A DNA stretch of 64,000 nucleotides from Flavonifractor sp. An10 (GTDB taxonomy: Bacteria; Bacillota; Clostridia; Oscillospirales; Oscillospiraceae): the NCBI RefSeq assembly GCF_002161215.1, contig NZ_NFMB01000002.1:1-64000 (forward strand), read 5' to 3'. The number at the start of each line of letters is the position of its first letter. The first letter of the stretch is position 1. This document shows positions 52,213 to 59,648 of this stretch, piece after piece. Below the pieces are notes generated by a model. That model saw only the letters and a program-made list of their open reading frames with translations, was not told where the DNA came from and made no database searches. Both the position numbers and the translations under genes were made by a program.

Positions 52213-52420
52213 CCTGTGGCGCTATGTGATCGGCGGTGGGGCCATCTCCGTGGCTGCCTGCGTGGTGCTGGTCATGGTGCTGGAGAGCCTGCCGGGCTTA
52301 GATGGAGATGGGCTGAAGCTGCTGGTGACCGGCCTGCTGTTCGCCCTGCCCGGCATCGTGATAGGCTGTGCCATCTGGCTGTATGAGTCTCTGAAAGGCG
52401 GAGACGGGCCGGAATCGTAG
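52205..52420 (+). CDS. Small membrane protein of unknown function
   Basis: This 71-residue protein starts at GTG 52205 inside the end of ybeY. It has two hydrophobic helices (about 5-27 and 38-60). In many Clostridia this position is held by a diacylglycerol kinase gene, which this is not. The TAG stop is the start of a REP palindrome. Confidence 0.68.
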   Translation: MHNLWRYVIGGGAISVAACVVLVMVLESLPGLDGDGLKLLVTGLLFALPGIVIGCAIWLYESLKGGDGPES

Positions 52421-52599
52421 GGCGCGGCATCCCTGACGCACCGCCCGTTCCCCTGTTCGTAGGGCGGGGGCTTGCCCCCGCCGTCATTTACCGGGCCCAC
52501 CGGGGGACGGGTCTGCCCGGCACGGTATGTCAACTGCCCGGCCCGTAGGGGCGGATATCATCCGCCCGCATCCGCAGGGGCGACCTGTGGTCGCCCGCC
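52417..52599 (+). repeat. Cluster of four REP-type palindromes
   Basis: 52417-52443 (gtagggcgcggcatcc type, overlapping the stop codon), 52459-52483 (gggcgggggcttgcc type), 52545-52569 (gtaggggcggatatc type) and 52574-52599 (gcaggggcgacctgtgg type). All are in the same direction. 52600-52750 holds no recognised gene. Confidence 0.8.
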
Positions 52600-52751
52600 A
52601 TTTGCTGGGGAATCCCCCGGGGACGCGCCCAATGGGGCCCCCGCGGCGACCCAACGGAGTGGTCGTCGTGGGGAGAGGAGGCCCAGCGGAGGGAATGAGC
52701 TTTCGGGCCTGCCCGGAAGCGAACGAACCGCAGCTTGGGCCGACGACGGCG

Positions 52752-53097
52752 CCCCCATTTCTTCCCGAAGAAATGGGGGGAAAGAAGGGCCGGGGGGCTT
52801 TCCGCCTTTTCAAAAAGGAGGCTTCGCATGGATTTTCATCGAAGGCGCCCCCGGCGCCTTCGACCCCGGCCCCCCAGTACGGGGGCTCATGGCGGCGGGG
52901 GGCTGTACGGACAGGGCAAAGACCGGGCCCGCATTGCCGCAAGTTTTTCAGGCAGTTTCGTCACAGGCGCTGCCGCGCCTTGGGCGGCACGCATCGGGAT
53001 TACCCCGCAGGCCCTGACAGCCGCCGCGCTGTACCGGCTTGGCCCGCCGGGCCGCCATCGGTGCCATGCCGCTGAATTGCTCCGGTGATTGTGGCAG
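52752..53097 (+). repeat. Long dispersed repeat, copy 2
   Basis: It starts with the hairpin cccccatttcttc/gaagaaatggggg (52752-52779), then aaagaagggccggggggctt. An extra hairpin block (about 52800-52870) is absent from copy 1. It then matches copy 1 from ggccccccagtacgggggct to the end. Copies differ at many first and second codon positions in every frame, so it is probably non-coding. Confidence 0.7.
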
Positions 53098-53110
53098 ATG
53101 TGCCGACGCC

Positions 53111-53135
53111 GTAGGGCGGGGGCTTGCCCCCGCCG
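53111..53135 (+). repeat. REP-type palindrome
   Basis: GTAGGGCGGGGGC-ttg-CCCCCGCC lies ahead of era. Identical palindromes lie at 37860 and 52459. Confidence 0.82.
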
Positions 53136-53195
53136 CCTGCTGCCTCTGTTTGAAAATACCATCATAAAACTGCTCAAGAAAGTTGAGGATTACCT

Positions 53196-54089
53196 ATGGA
53201 CATCAAGAAATCCGGCATGATCGCCATTGTGGGCCGGCCCAACGTGGGCAAGTCCACCCTGACCAACGCCCTGGTGGGGGAGAAGATCGCCATCGTCACC
53301 AACAAGCCCCAGACCACCCGCAACCGCATCTGCGCGGTGGTGAACAAAAACGGCTGCCAGTACGTGTTTCTGGACACGCCGGGCCTGCACAAGGCCCGCA
53401 CCCGGCTGGGGGACTACATGGTGAAGGTGGTGCGGGAGAGCGTGGCCGACGTGGACGCGGTGCTCCTGCTGGTGGAGCCCATCGACCACATCGGCGGCCC
53501 CGAGGCGGAGCTGATCCAGCGCATCAAGAGCCTGCATGTGCCCGCCGTGCTGGTGATCAACAAGATCGACACGGTGGAGAAGGAGAAGCTGCTCTCCGTC
53601 ATGCAGGTATACGGAGCGGCCCACGACTTCGCCGCCATCCTGCCCATCTCCGCCAAAAACGGTGAAGGGGTGGACGAGCTGCTGGAGCTGCTCTCCCAGT
53701 TCCTGCCCGAGGGGCCCCAGCTTTTCCCCGAGGACATGATCACCGACCAGCCGGAGCGGCAGATCTGCGCCGAGATTTTGCGGGAGAAGCTGCTGCTCTG
53801 CCTGGACAAGGAGATCCCCCACGGCACCGCCGTGGAGTTGACCCGCTTCTCCGAGCGGGAGGACGGGGTGGTGGAGCTGGACGCCACCATCTACTGCGAG
53901 AAGGCCAGCCACAAGGGCATCATCATCGGAAAGGGGGGTGCCATGCTCAAGAAGATCTCCTCCCTGGCCCGCTCGGACATGGAGCGGTTCCTGGACGCCA
54001 AGGTGTTCCTCCAGACCTGGGTAAAGGTGAAGGAGAACTGGCGCGACAACTTGAATTTGATCCATAACTTCGGATACCGGGACGAATGA
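53196..54089 (+). CDS. era: GTPase Era
   Basis: This 297-residue GTPase binds the 3' end of 16S rRNA and assists 30S assembly. G1 GRPNVGKSTLTNAL, G3 DTPGLHKART, G4 NKIDTVEKEK and the KH domain IIIGKGGAMLKKISSLARSD are intact. Its last 17 codons and stop recur at 54251-54304 across a 161-base structured insert. They differ there only by one Arg codon (CGC versus AGG). In the ancestral order the era stop probably overlapped the recO start directly. Confidence 0.96.
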   Translation: MDIKKSGMIAIVGRPNVGKSTLTNALVGEKIAIVTNKPQTTRNRICAVVNKNGCQYVFLDTPGLHKARTRLGDYMVKVVRESVADVDAVLLLVEPIDHIGGPEAELIQRIKSLHVPAVLVINKIDTVEKEKLLSVMQVYGAAHDFAAILPISAKNGEGVDELLELLSQFLPEGPQLFPEDMITDQPERQICAEILREKLLLCLDKEIPHGTAVELTRFSEREDGVVELDATIYCEKASHKGIIIGKGGAMLKKISSLARSDMERFLDAKVFLQTWVKVKENWRDNLNLIHNFGYRDE

Positions 54090-54250
54090 GCGCAAGGCAG
54101 GGGTTGCAGGCCAGTTCTCCGCGAGCGGGAGCGAGCTGCGCCTGCGGCGCGCCAAGCGTTTGCGAAGCAAACCTTGCCGCAGGGCGGATTTACTCCGCCC
54201 GAGGAAGAGAAGGAAAAGGGTTCCCACAGGATGGGACATCCTGTGGGAGG
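54090..54250 (+). mobile_element. Structured insert family A behind era
   Basis: After about 60 bases it reads gccaagcg, hairpin 1 (54158-54172, gtttgc-gaa-gcaaac), ccttgccg, hairpin 2 (54182-54200, gggcgga-tttac-tccgccc), gaggaag, and hairpin 3 (54222-54248, cccacaggatg/catcctgtggg). Hairpin 3 ends two bases before the displaced era end. The order is the same as behind ilvD and uvrA. Confidence 0.72.
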
Positions 54251-54304
54251 AACTGGAGGGACAACTTGAATTTGATCCATAACTTCGGATACCGGGACGA
54301 ATGA
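54251..54304 (+). pseudogene. Displaced copy of the era 3' end
   Basis: These 54 bases encode NWRDNLNLIHNFGYRDE and TGA and differ from the true era end at two bases in one Arg codon. The final ATGA still provides the recO start codon, so this copy keeps the original era-recO junction. Confidence 0.93.
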
Positions 54305-55053
54305 GCGGCGCGCACATCAGCACCCAGGGGCTGGTGCTCCGGGAGGTCAACTACAAAGAGGCGGACAAGATTCTCACCGTCCTCACCGCCGAGGGGGGCA
54401 GGCGCACCGTCAAGGCCCGGGGCTGCCGCCGGAAGGGGAGCCCTCTGGCCGCCTCGGCCCAGCTGCTGGTCTACTCGGACATGACCCTGTTCGAGTACCG
54501 GGATCACTTCACCCTCAACGAGGCGGAATCCCTCCAGCAGTTCTGGCACATGAAGTCCGACGTGGTGAAGCTGAGCCTGGCCTCCTACTTCGCGGAGGTG
54601 ATGGAGGCCGTGGCGGTGGAGGGGCGGCCCGACCCGGCGGCCCTGTCGCTGATCCTCAACGCCCTGTACGCCCTGGATCAGCTCAACAAGCCCCTGGCCC
54701 TGGTAAAGGCGGCCTACGAGCTGCGCCTCATGTGCCTGGCGGGGTATGAGCCCCTGGTGGACGCCTGCGCTGTCTGCGGCGTGTCTGAGCCGGAACAGCC
54801 CCGCTTCCACCTGACCGAGGGGGTGCTCCACTGCGCGTCCTGCCGGGTGGGGGAGGGGGACGACCTGCCCCTGACAACCGGGGCGGTGGCCGCCATGCGC
54901 CACATCGTCTACGGCAATCCCAAGCGGCTGTTCTCCTTCCAGGCGGACGGGGACAGCCTGGCCCGCCTGGGGCGGGCCTGCGAGCAGTTTCTCACCACAC
55001 AGCTCGACCGGGGGTTTCGCACCCTGGATTTTTATCATCAATGGGGGAATTGA
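54301..55053 (+). CDS. recO: DNA repair protein RecO
   Basis: This 250-residue protein has an N-terminal OB fold (STQGLVLREVNYKEADKILT, GGRRTVKARGCRRKGSPL) and a helical domain with four cysteines (CAVCG...CASC) for zinc. RecO anneals single strands and loads RecA with RecR. The start overlaps the displaced era stop. The insert between era and recO means that recO translation can no longer be coupled to full-length Era. Confidence 0.93.
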   Translation: MSGAHISTQGLVLREVNYKEADKILTVLTAEGGRRTVKARGCRRKGSPLAASAQLLVYSDMTLFEYRDHFTLNEAESLQQFWHMKSDVVKLSLASYFAEVMEAVAVEGRPDPAALSLILNALYALDQLNKPLALVKAAYELRLMCLAGYEPLVDACAVCGVSEPEQPRFHLTEGVLHCASCRVGEGDDLPLTTGAVAAMRHIVYGNPKRLFSFQADGDSLARLGRACEQFLTTQLDRGFRTLDFYHQWGN

Positions 55054-55055
55054 CT

Positions 55056-55916
55056 ATGAAGCTGTACGTCGCGGACGCTTTTACCACCCGGCGCTTTTCC
55101 GGCAACCAGGCCGGCGTGGCCCTGCTGGGAGGGGATCCCTTCCCGGAGGAGGGCCTGATGCGCGCCCTGGCCGGGGAATTGAAGCACTCGGAGACCGCCT
55201 TTGTGCGGCAGACGGGGGAGAGAGCCTTCCACATCCGCTACTTCACCCCGGCGGAGGAGGTGGATCTCTGCGGCCACGCCACCATCGCTTCCTTCACCGT
55301 CCTGCGGGACACTGGGGCCATCGGGCCCGGCGACTACGCCCTCCACACCCGCTCCGGCGATCTCACCATCCAGGTGGGGGCGGACTCGGTGTGGATGGAC
55401 ATGGCGCCCCCCACCGACGGCCGGGGCTTCTCGGAGAAGGAGCAGGCGGAGCTCTACGCCGCCTACGGCCTGTCCCTGGCCGACCGGCCTGACGGCCTGG
55501 AGGCCCAGGCGGTGAGCACCGGCCTGCTGGACATTCTCCTGCCCGTGAAGGATCTGGACGCCCTGGAGCGGGCCGTGCAGAACGAGGGGGAGGTCACCCG
55601 CCTGTCGGAGCACTACGGCGTGGTGGGCGTCCACATGTTCTGCGCCGGTACGGCGGACGCCACCGCCCACTGCCGCAACTTCGCCCCCCTGTACGCCATC
55701 CCGGAGGAGGCCGCCACCGGCACCTCCAACGGGGCCCTGACCTACTACCTGTTCCGCCGGGGCCTGGTGGCCGCCGGGGCGGACAACCGCTTCGTCCAGG
55801 GGGAGAAGATGGGCAAGCCCTCGGAGATCCTCAGCCGCCTCACCGAAGCAGAGGGCGGCGTGAAGGTGCAGGTGGGCGGCCGGGCGGTGCTCACCCTGCG
55901 GTGTGAGCTGCTGTAA
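55056..55916 (+). CDS. PhzF-family isomerase/epimerase-like protein
   Basis: This 286-residue protein has the PhzF double hot-dog-like fold: YVADAFTTRRFSGNQAGVAL, the acidic catalytic stretch LKHSETAFV, VDLCGHATIASFTVL and the GTSNGALTYYL motif. Substrates vary widely. ATG 55056 is preferred to ATG 55041, because ggggga is then properly spaced. It follows recO by two bases but belongs to no recognised pathway here. Confidence 0.87.
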   Translation: MKLYVADAFTTRRFSGNQAGVALLGGDPFPEEGLMRALAGELKHSETAFVRQTGERAFHIRYFTPAEEVDLCGHATIASFTVLRDTGAIGPGDYALHTRSGDLTIQVGADSVWMDMAPPTDGRGFSEKEQAELYAAYGLSLADRPDGLEAQAVSTGLLDILLPVKDLDALERAVQNEGEVTRLSEHYGVVGVHMFCAGTADATAHCRNFAPLYAIPEEAATGTSNGALTYYLFRRGLVAAGADNRFVQGEKMGKPSEILSRLTEAEGGVKVQVGGRAVLTLRCELL

Positions 55917-55937
55917 ACACCTGCTGAGGGACAGAAA

Positions 55938-55963
55938 AGCGCCGCGGGTACAGCCCGCGGCGT
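55938..55963. terminator. Hairpin between convergent genes
   Basis: gccgcggg-tacag-cccgcggc lies between the phzF-like gene and the minus-strand gene at 55970. The T-run is poor. Confidence 0.5.
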
Positions 55964-55969
55964 CGGTTC

Positions 55970-56527
55970 TCAGGCCACGCCGAACTGCCGGATGATGCCG
56001 GTGGCCATGTACTCCCCCATCTCCTGGGCCAGCCGATCCAGCAGCAGGTAGGAGGAGCTGATGGCCCGGTAGTTGCCCAGGAGATCCTGATCCGCGGCCT
56101 GGCAGAGCAGATTGGTGTTGTGGGTGAACATGGAGCCCCAAAGGCTGCTCTCCCAGTGGGGGTTGAGCTCCGCCAGCCGCTGGGCGGTGAGGCGGTTGAG
56201 CTCCAGCCACTGCTGGCGGATCTGCTCGGCCTGCCGGCGCTGGCGCTGCTTCAGATACTCCAGGTAGGTGTCGTAGTAGTGATAGAGGGGGGAGCCGTCC
56301 GCGGCCGCCCCGCTGGTCAGGCTGACGCCGTAGTACCGCTCCATGATCTGGTCGTAGTGGGCGGGCTGGGCCTGGAGCTCTTGGTAGATGCTGTCCGCGT
56401 TTTCCGCGTCGAACAGGCGGCTCTGCATATACATGAGGGCCCAGAAGGAGCTGCCCCGCCAGGCGTTGACGCTGGCGTTGAGCAGGATCAGCTGGGCCTC
56501 CGTGAAGGTGTAGGAATCAGTTTCCAT
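55970..56527 (-). CDS. Helical protein of unknown function
   Basis: This 185-residue protein is almost entirely helical and rich in Gln, Tyr and Leu (YDTYLEYLKQRQRRQAEQIR, QQWLELNRLTAQRLAELNPH). It has no signal peptide or membrane helix. No family was recognised. The start at 56527 has a plausible GGAGGGATTCCC upstream. It stands alone, convergent with the phzF-like gene. Confidence 0.65.
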   Translation of the reverse strand: METDSYTFTEAQLILLNASVNAWRGSSFWALMYMQSRLFDAENADSIYQELQAQPAHYDQIMERYYGVSLTSGAAADGSPLYHYYDTYLEYLKQRQRRQAEQIRQQWLELNRLTAQRLAELNPHWESSLWGSMFTHNTNLLCQAADQDLLGNYRAISSSYLLLDRLAQEMGEYMATGIIRQFGVA

Positions 56528-56622
56528 GGGAATCCCTCCTGCCCCAGCCTACGCGCCGGAGGGCGCATCTGTGCGGCGGGACGGCTCTCCCGAGAAATTT
56601 CAAATAGGATGAACAAGACGAT

Positions 56623-58995
56623 ATGACCGATTTATTTGAGAAATCCATACAGACCTTAGAGCTGCCCAAGGTGCTGGAGCGCCTGGCGGAGCAGGCGGTG
56701 ACGGAGGAGGGCAAGGAGCGCTGCCTGGCTCTGCGCCCCCTGACCGACGCCGACGACGTGCAGCGGGCCCTGGACGAGACCAGCGCCGCCGTCCAGATGA
56801 CCGCCCTGCGGGGCAGTCCCTCCCTGTCCGGCGTCAAGCCGGTTGCCCCCTCCCTCCAGCGGGCCCACATGGGGGGCGCGCTGAACACCCGGGAGCTGCT
56901 GGACATCGCCGCCGTGCTGCGGGCGGCCCGCTCCGCCAAGGAGTACGGCGAGGGGGAGGGCGACCGGGCCAAGACCTGCATCGACCACCTGTTCCGCTCC
57001 CTGACGGCCAACCGCTTCCTGGAGGAGAAGATCACCGGCTCCATCCTGGGGGAGGACGAGATCGCCGACGCGGCCAGCCCGGAGCTGGCCTCCATCCGGC
57101 GGCACATCCGGGCCACCGCCTCCAAGGTGCGGGACATCCTGAACAAGCTGATCTCCTCCAACCAGGCCAAGTACCTCCAGGAGGCCATCATCACCCAGCG
57201 CAACGACCGCTTCGTGGTGCCGGTGAAGTCGGAGCACAAGAACGACGTGCCCGGCCTGGTTCACGACGTGTCCTCCTCCGGCTCCACCTTCTTCATCGAG
57301 CCCATGGGGGTGGTGAAGGCCAACAACGAGCTGAAGGAGCTCCAGTCCCGGGAGGAGAAGGAGATCGAGCGGATCCTGGCGGAGCTGTCCGCCGACTGCG
57401 CCCAGTTCGGGGAGGACATCGCCCAGGACTACCGCCTGCTGATCTTCCTGGACGTGATCTTCGCCAAGGCCCAGCTGTCCTACCGGATGCGCGCCTGCGC
57501 GCCCAAAATCGCGGAGAAGGGCCTCTACCTGCGCAAGGCCCGCCACCCCCTGCTGGATCCGGACAAGGCGGTGGCCAACGACCTGATGCTGGGGGAGGAC
57601 TTCGACACCCTGGTGATCACCGGCCCCAACACCGGCGGCAAGACCGTCACCCTCAAGACCATCGGCCTGCTTACCCTCATGGCCCAGTGCGGCCTCCACA
57701 TCCCCGTGGGAGACGACAGCCGCGTCAGGGTATTCGACCGGGTGCTGGCCGACGTGGGGGACGAGCAGTCCATCGCCCAGAGCCTGTCCACCTTCTCCTC
57801 CCACATGGTGAACATCGTGGGGATCCTGAAAGAGGCGGACGACCGCACCCTGATCCTCTTTGACGAGCTGGGGGCGGGCACCGACCCCATCGAGGGCGCG
57901 GCCCTGGCCGCCGCCGTCATCGACAGCGCCCGGGAGATGGGGGCCCTGGTGGCCGCCACCACCCACTACGCCGAGCTGAAGGTGTACGCCATGACCACCC
58001 CGGGGGTGGAGAACGCCTCCTGCGAGTTCAACGTGGACTCCCTGGCCCCCACCTACCGGCTCCTTATAGGCATACCCGGCAAGTCCAACGCCTTCGCCAT
58101 CTCGGAGCGGCTGGGCCTGCCCAAATCCATCATCCAGAAGGCCGCCGCCCGCATCGACGCGGAGAACGTGCGGTTTGAGGACGTGCTCACCCAGCTGGAC
58201 GAGCAGCGCCACCAGATGGAGAAAGAGAAGGAGGCCGCGGCAAAGCTCCGCCGGGAGATGGAGGAGACCGCCAAGGCCAGCCGGGAGTACAAGGCCCAGC
58301 TGGAGGCCCAGCGGGCCAAGGCGGTGGAGAAGGCCCAGGCGGAGGCCCGGGCTATCCTGGACGAGGCCCGGGACACCGCCGAGCAGACCTTCCGGGAGCT
58401 GAACGAGATGCGCCGCCGCCAGCGTAAGGAGGAGGACTGGCAGCGGGTCAACGACGAGCGCTCCGCCCTGCTCCACAGCCTCAACCAGGCGGAGGGCAAG
58501 CTGGGTCAGCGGCCCCAGGAGCCCGCGCCGCCCCCCACCCGCCCGGCCAGGGCGGGGGACACGGTGGAGCTGGTGAAGATGGGCACCCAGGCCACCGTCC
58601 TCAGCGTGAACAAGGACGGCTCCCTCCAGCTCCAGGCCGGCATCCTGAAGATCTCCGCCAAGCAGGACGAGGTTCGGGTGGTGGAGGGGGAGACCCAGAA
58701 AGCCGCCAAGAAGGTGGTTCAGCGGGCGGAGCACAAGCTGCGCGCCATGGGGGCCTCTCCGGAGGTGGATCTCCGGGGCATGACGGCGGACGAGGCCATC
58801 GGCGCCCTGGATCTCTTCCTGGACAGCGCGGTGCTGGGCAAGCTCAACGAGGTGCGCATCATCCACGGCAAGGGCACCGGCGCGGTGCGCCGCGCGGTGC
58901 GGGAGCACCTGAAGCGCAGCCGCTATATCAAGTCCTTCCGCCCCGGCCGCTACGGCGAAGGGGAGGATGGCGTAACCATTGCCGAGCTGCGATAG
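56623..58995 (+). CDS. mutS2: MutS2 (endonuclease/ribosome-rescue ATPase)
   Basis: This 790-residue protein has a MutS core and clamp, the ATPase loop VITGPNTGGKTVTLKTIGLL, LFDELGAGTDPIEGAALAAA, a long coiled coil (about residues 520-630) and a C-terminal Smr nuclease domain with VDLRGMTADEAIGALDLFLD and IIHGKGTGAVRRAVREHL. MutS2 has been linked to suppression of recombination and to collided-ribosome rescue. The last 10 codons and the stop are repeated at 59112-59144 across a family B insert, with only synonymous changes. Confidence 0.95.
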   Translation: MTDLFEKSIQTLELPKVLERLAEQAVTEEGKERCLALRPLTDADDVQRALDETSAAVQMTALRGSPSLSGVKPVAPSLQRAHMGGALNTRELLDIAAVLRAARSAKEYGEGEGDRAKTCIDHLFRSLTANRFLEEKITGSILGEDEIADAASPELASIRRHIRATASKVRDILNKLISSNQAKYLQEAIITQRNDRFVVPVKSEHKNDVPGLVHDVSSSGSTFFIEPMGVVKANNELKELQSREEKEIERILAELSADCAQFGEDIAQDYRLLIFLDVIFAKAQLSYRMRACAPKIAEKGLYLRKARHPLLDPDKAVANDLMLGEDFDTLVITGPNTGGKTVTLKTIGLLTLMAQCGLHIPVGDDSRVRVFDRVLADVGDEQSIAQSLSTFSSHMVNIVGILKEADDRTLILFDELGAGTDPIEGAALAAAVIDSAREMGALVAATTHYAELKVYAMTTPGVENASCEFNVDSLAPTYRLLIGIPGKSNAFAISERLGLPKSIIQKAAARIDAENVRFEDVLTQLDEQRHQMEKEKEAAAKLRREMEETAKASREYKAQLEAQRAKAVEKAQAEARAILDEARDTAEQTFRELNEMRRRQRKEEDWQRVNDERSALLHSLNQAEGKLGQRPQEPAPPPTRPARAGDTVELVKMGTQATVLSVNKDGSLQLQAGILKISAKQDEVRVVEGETQKAAKKVVQRAEHKLRAMGASPEVDLRGMTADEAIGALDLFLDSAVLGKLNEVRIIHGKGTGAVRRAVREHLKRSRYIKSFRPGRYGEGEDGVTIAELR

Positions 58996-59111
58996 GACAG
59001 CCCCCGTCCCCCGCGGGAGCGCGTGGGGGGCCTCCGGGGGGAATCGATTCCCCCCGGAAGGCGCGGCTCGGAGCGAAGCGACAGGCTTTCCGCAGAAAGC
59101 CTCCGCGCCGT
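58996..59111 (+). mobile_element. Structured insert family B behind mutS2
   Basis: It contains a ccccc/ggggg hairpin, the palindrome 59033-59058 (tccggggggaatc core), and a stem ggcgcgg (59060-59066)/ccgcgcc (59103-59109) around a gagcgaagc loop region and the hairpin 59084-59101 (ggctttc-cgca-gaaagcc). The stem ends two bases before the displaced mutS2 end. The pyrE insert has the same palindrome and loop, but different, still pairing stems. Confidence 0.75.
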
Positions 59112-59144
59112 GAGGATGGCGTGACCATCGCCGAGCTGCGGTGA
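59112..59144 (+). pseudogene. Displaced copy of the mutS2 3' end
   Basis: These 33 bases encode EDGVTIAELR and TGA. The end fused to mutS2 encodes the same residues with GTA, ATT, CGA and TAG in place of GTG, ATC, CGG and TGA. A terminator follows, as expected of an original gene end. Confidence 0.9.
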
Positions 59145-59184
59145 CACTGTCCGTGCTGCACGGACAACAGGACGCCAAAAGGTG

Positions 59185-59210
59185 GACGAACGGCGCCGAT
59201 TCGTCTTTTT
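59185..59210 (+). terminator. Rho-independent terminator of mutS2
   Basis: The hairpin gacgaa-cggcgccga-ttcgtc is followed by ttttt, beyond the displaced gene end. Confidence 0.75.
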
Positions 59211-59246
59211 CTACAGTCCATTCCATGTTATTTGTGCATTTTGATA

Positions 59247-59275
59247 TTGACGGTTTGGGATAAATTTGCTATCCT
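59247..59275 (+). promoter_or_regulatory. Promoter of the HPr gene
   Basis: TTGACG, 17 bases and TATCCT in an A/T-rich stretch, 43 bases before ATG 59318. Confidence 0.75.
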
Positions 59276-59317
59276 ATAGTACGTAGTATGCGAATGCATC
59301 TTTGGGGGGAAAACGCT

Positions 59318-59581
59318 ATGTATATGAAAGAGGCAGTTGTGAACAACCAGGTCGGTCTGCACGCCAGACCCGCCACGTTTTTCATCCAGAAAGCCAATGA
59401 GTTCAAGAGCTCCATTTGGGTGGAGAAGGACGAGCGCCGGGTGAATGCCAAGAGCCTGCTGGGTGTGCTCTCTCTGGGGATCGTGAAGGGGACTTCCATC
59501 AACCTCATCGCGGACGGCCCCGACGAGAAGGAGGCCGTGGAGGCGCTCATCGAGCTGATCTCCTCCAACTTCGCTGAGTAA
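59318..59581 (+). CDS. ptsH: HPr family phosphocarrier protein
   Basis: This 87-residue protein has the active His-15 in NQVGLHARPATFF and Ser-46 in RVNAKSLLGVLSLG, the site of HPr kinase in Firmicutes. It may serve sugar uptake or, like Crh, regulation only. The presence of His-15 favours phosphotransfer. ATG 59318 follows ggggggaaaa. It is transcribed alone between its promoter and a strong terminator, without ptsI. Confidence 0.9.
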   Translation: MYMKEAVVNNQVGLHARPATFFIQKANEFKSSIWVEKDERRVNAKSLLGVLSLGIVKGTSINLIADGPDEKEAVEALIELISSNFAE

Positions 59582-59600
59582 GTCAAACGAGCGAGAGAAA

Positions 59601-59628
59601 AAAGCGCCGCAGCTGCGGCGCTTTTTTT
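59601..59628. terminator. Bidirectional terminator
   Basis: The perfect hairpin aaagcgccgc-agct-gcggcgcttt carries a T-run. Confidence 0.93.
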
Positions 59629-59648
59629 GATAGACAGAGAAACCGGAT

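Noticed and set aside
54086-54304. Frame running from the era stop through the insert into the displaced era end
   Set aside because: It has no plausible start signal, and the insert part is hairpin sequence. Translation through it would need stop readthrough, for which there is no evidence.
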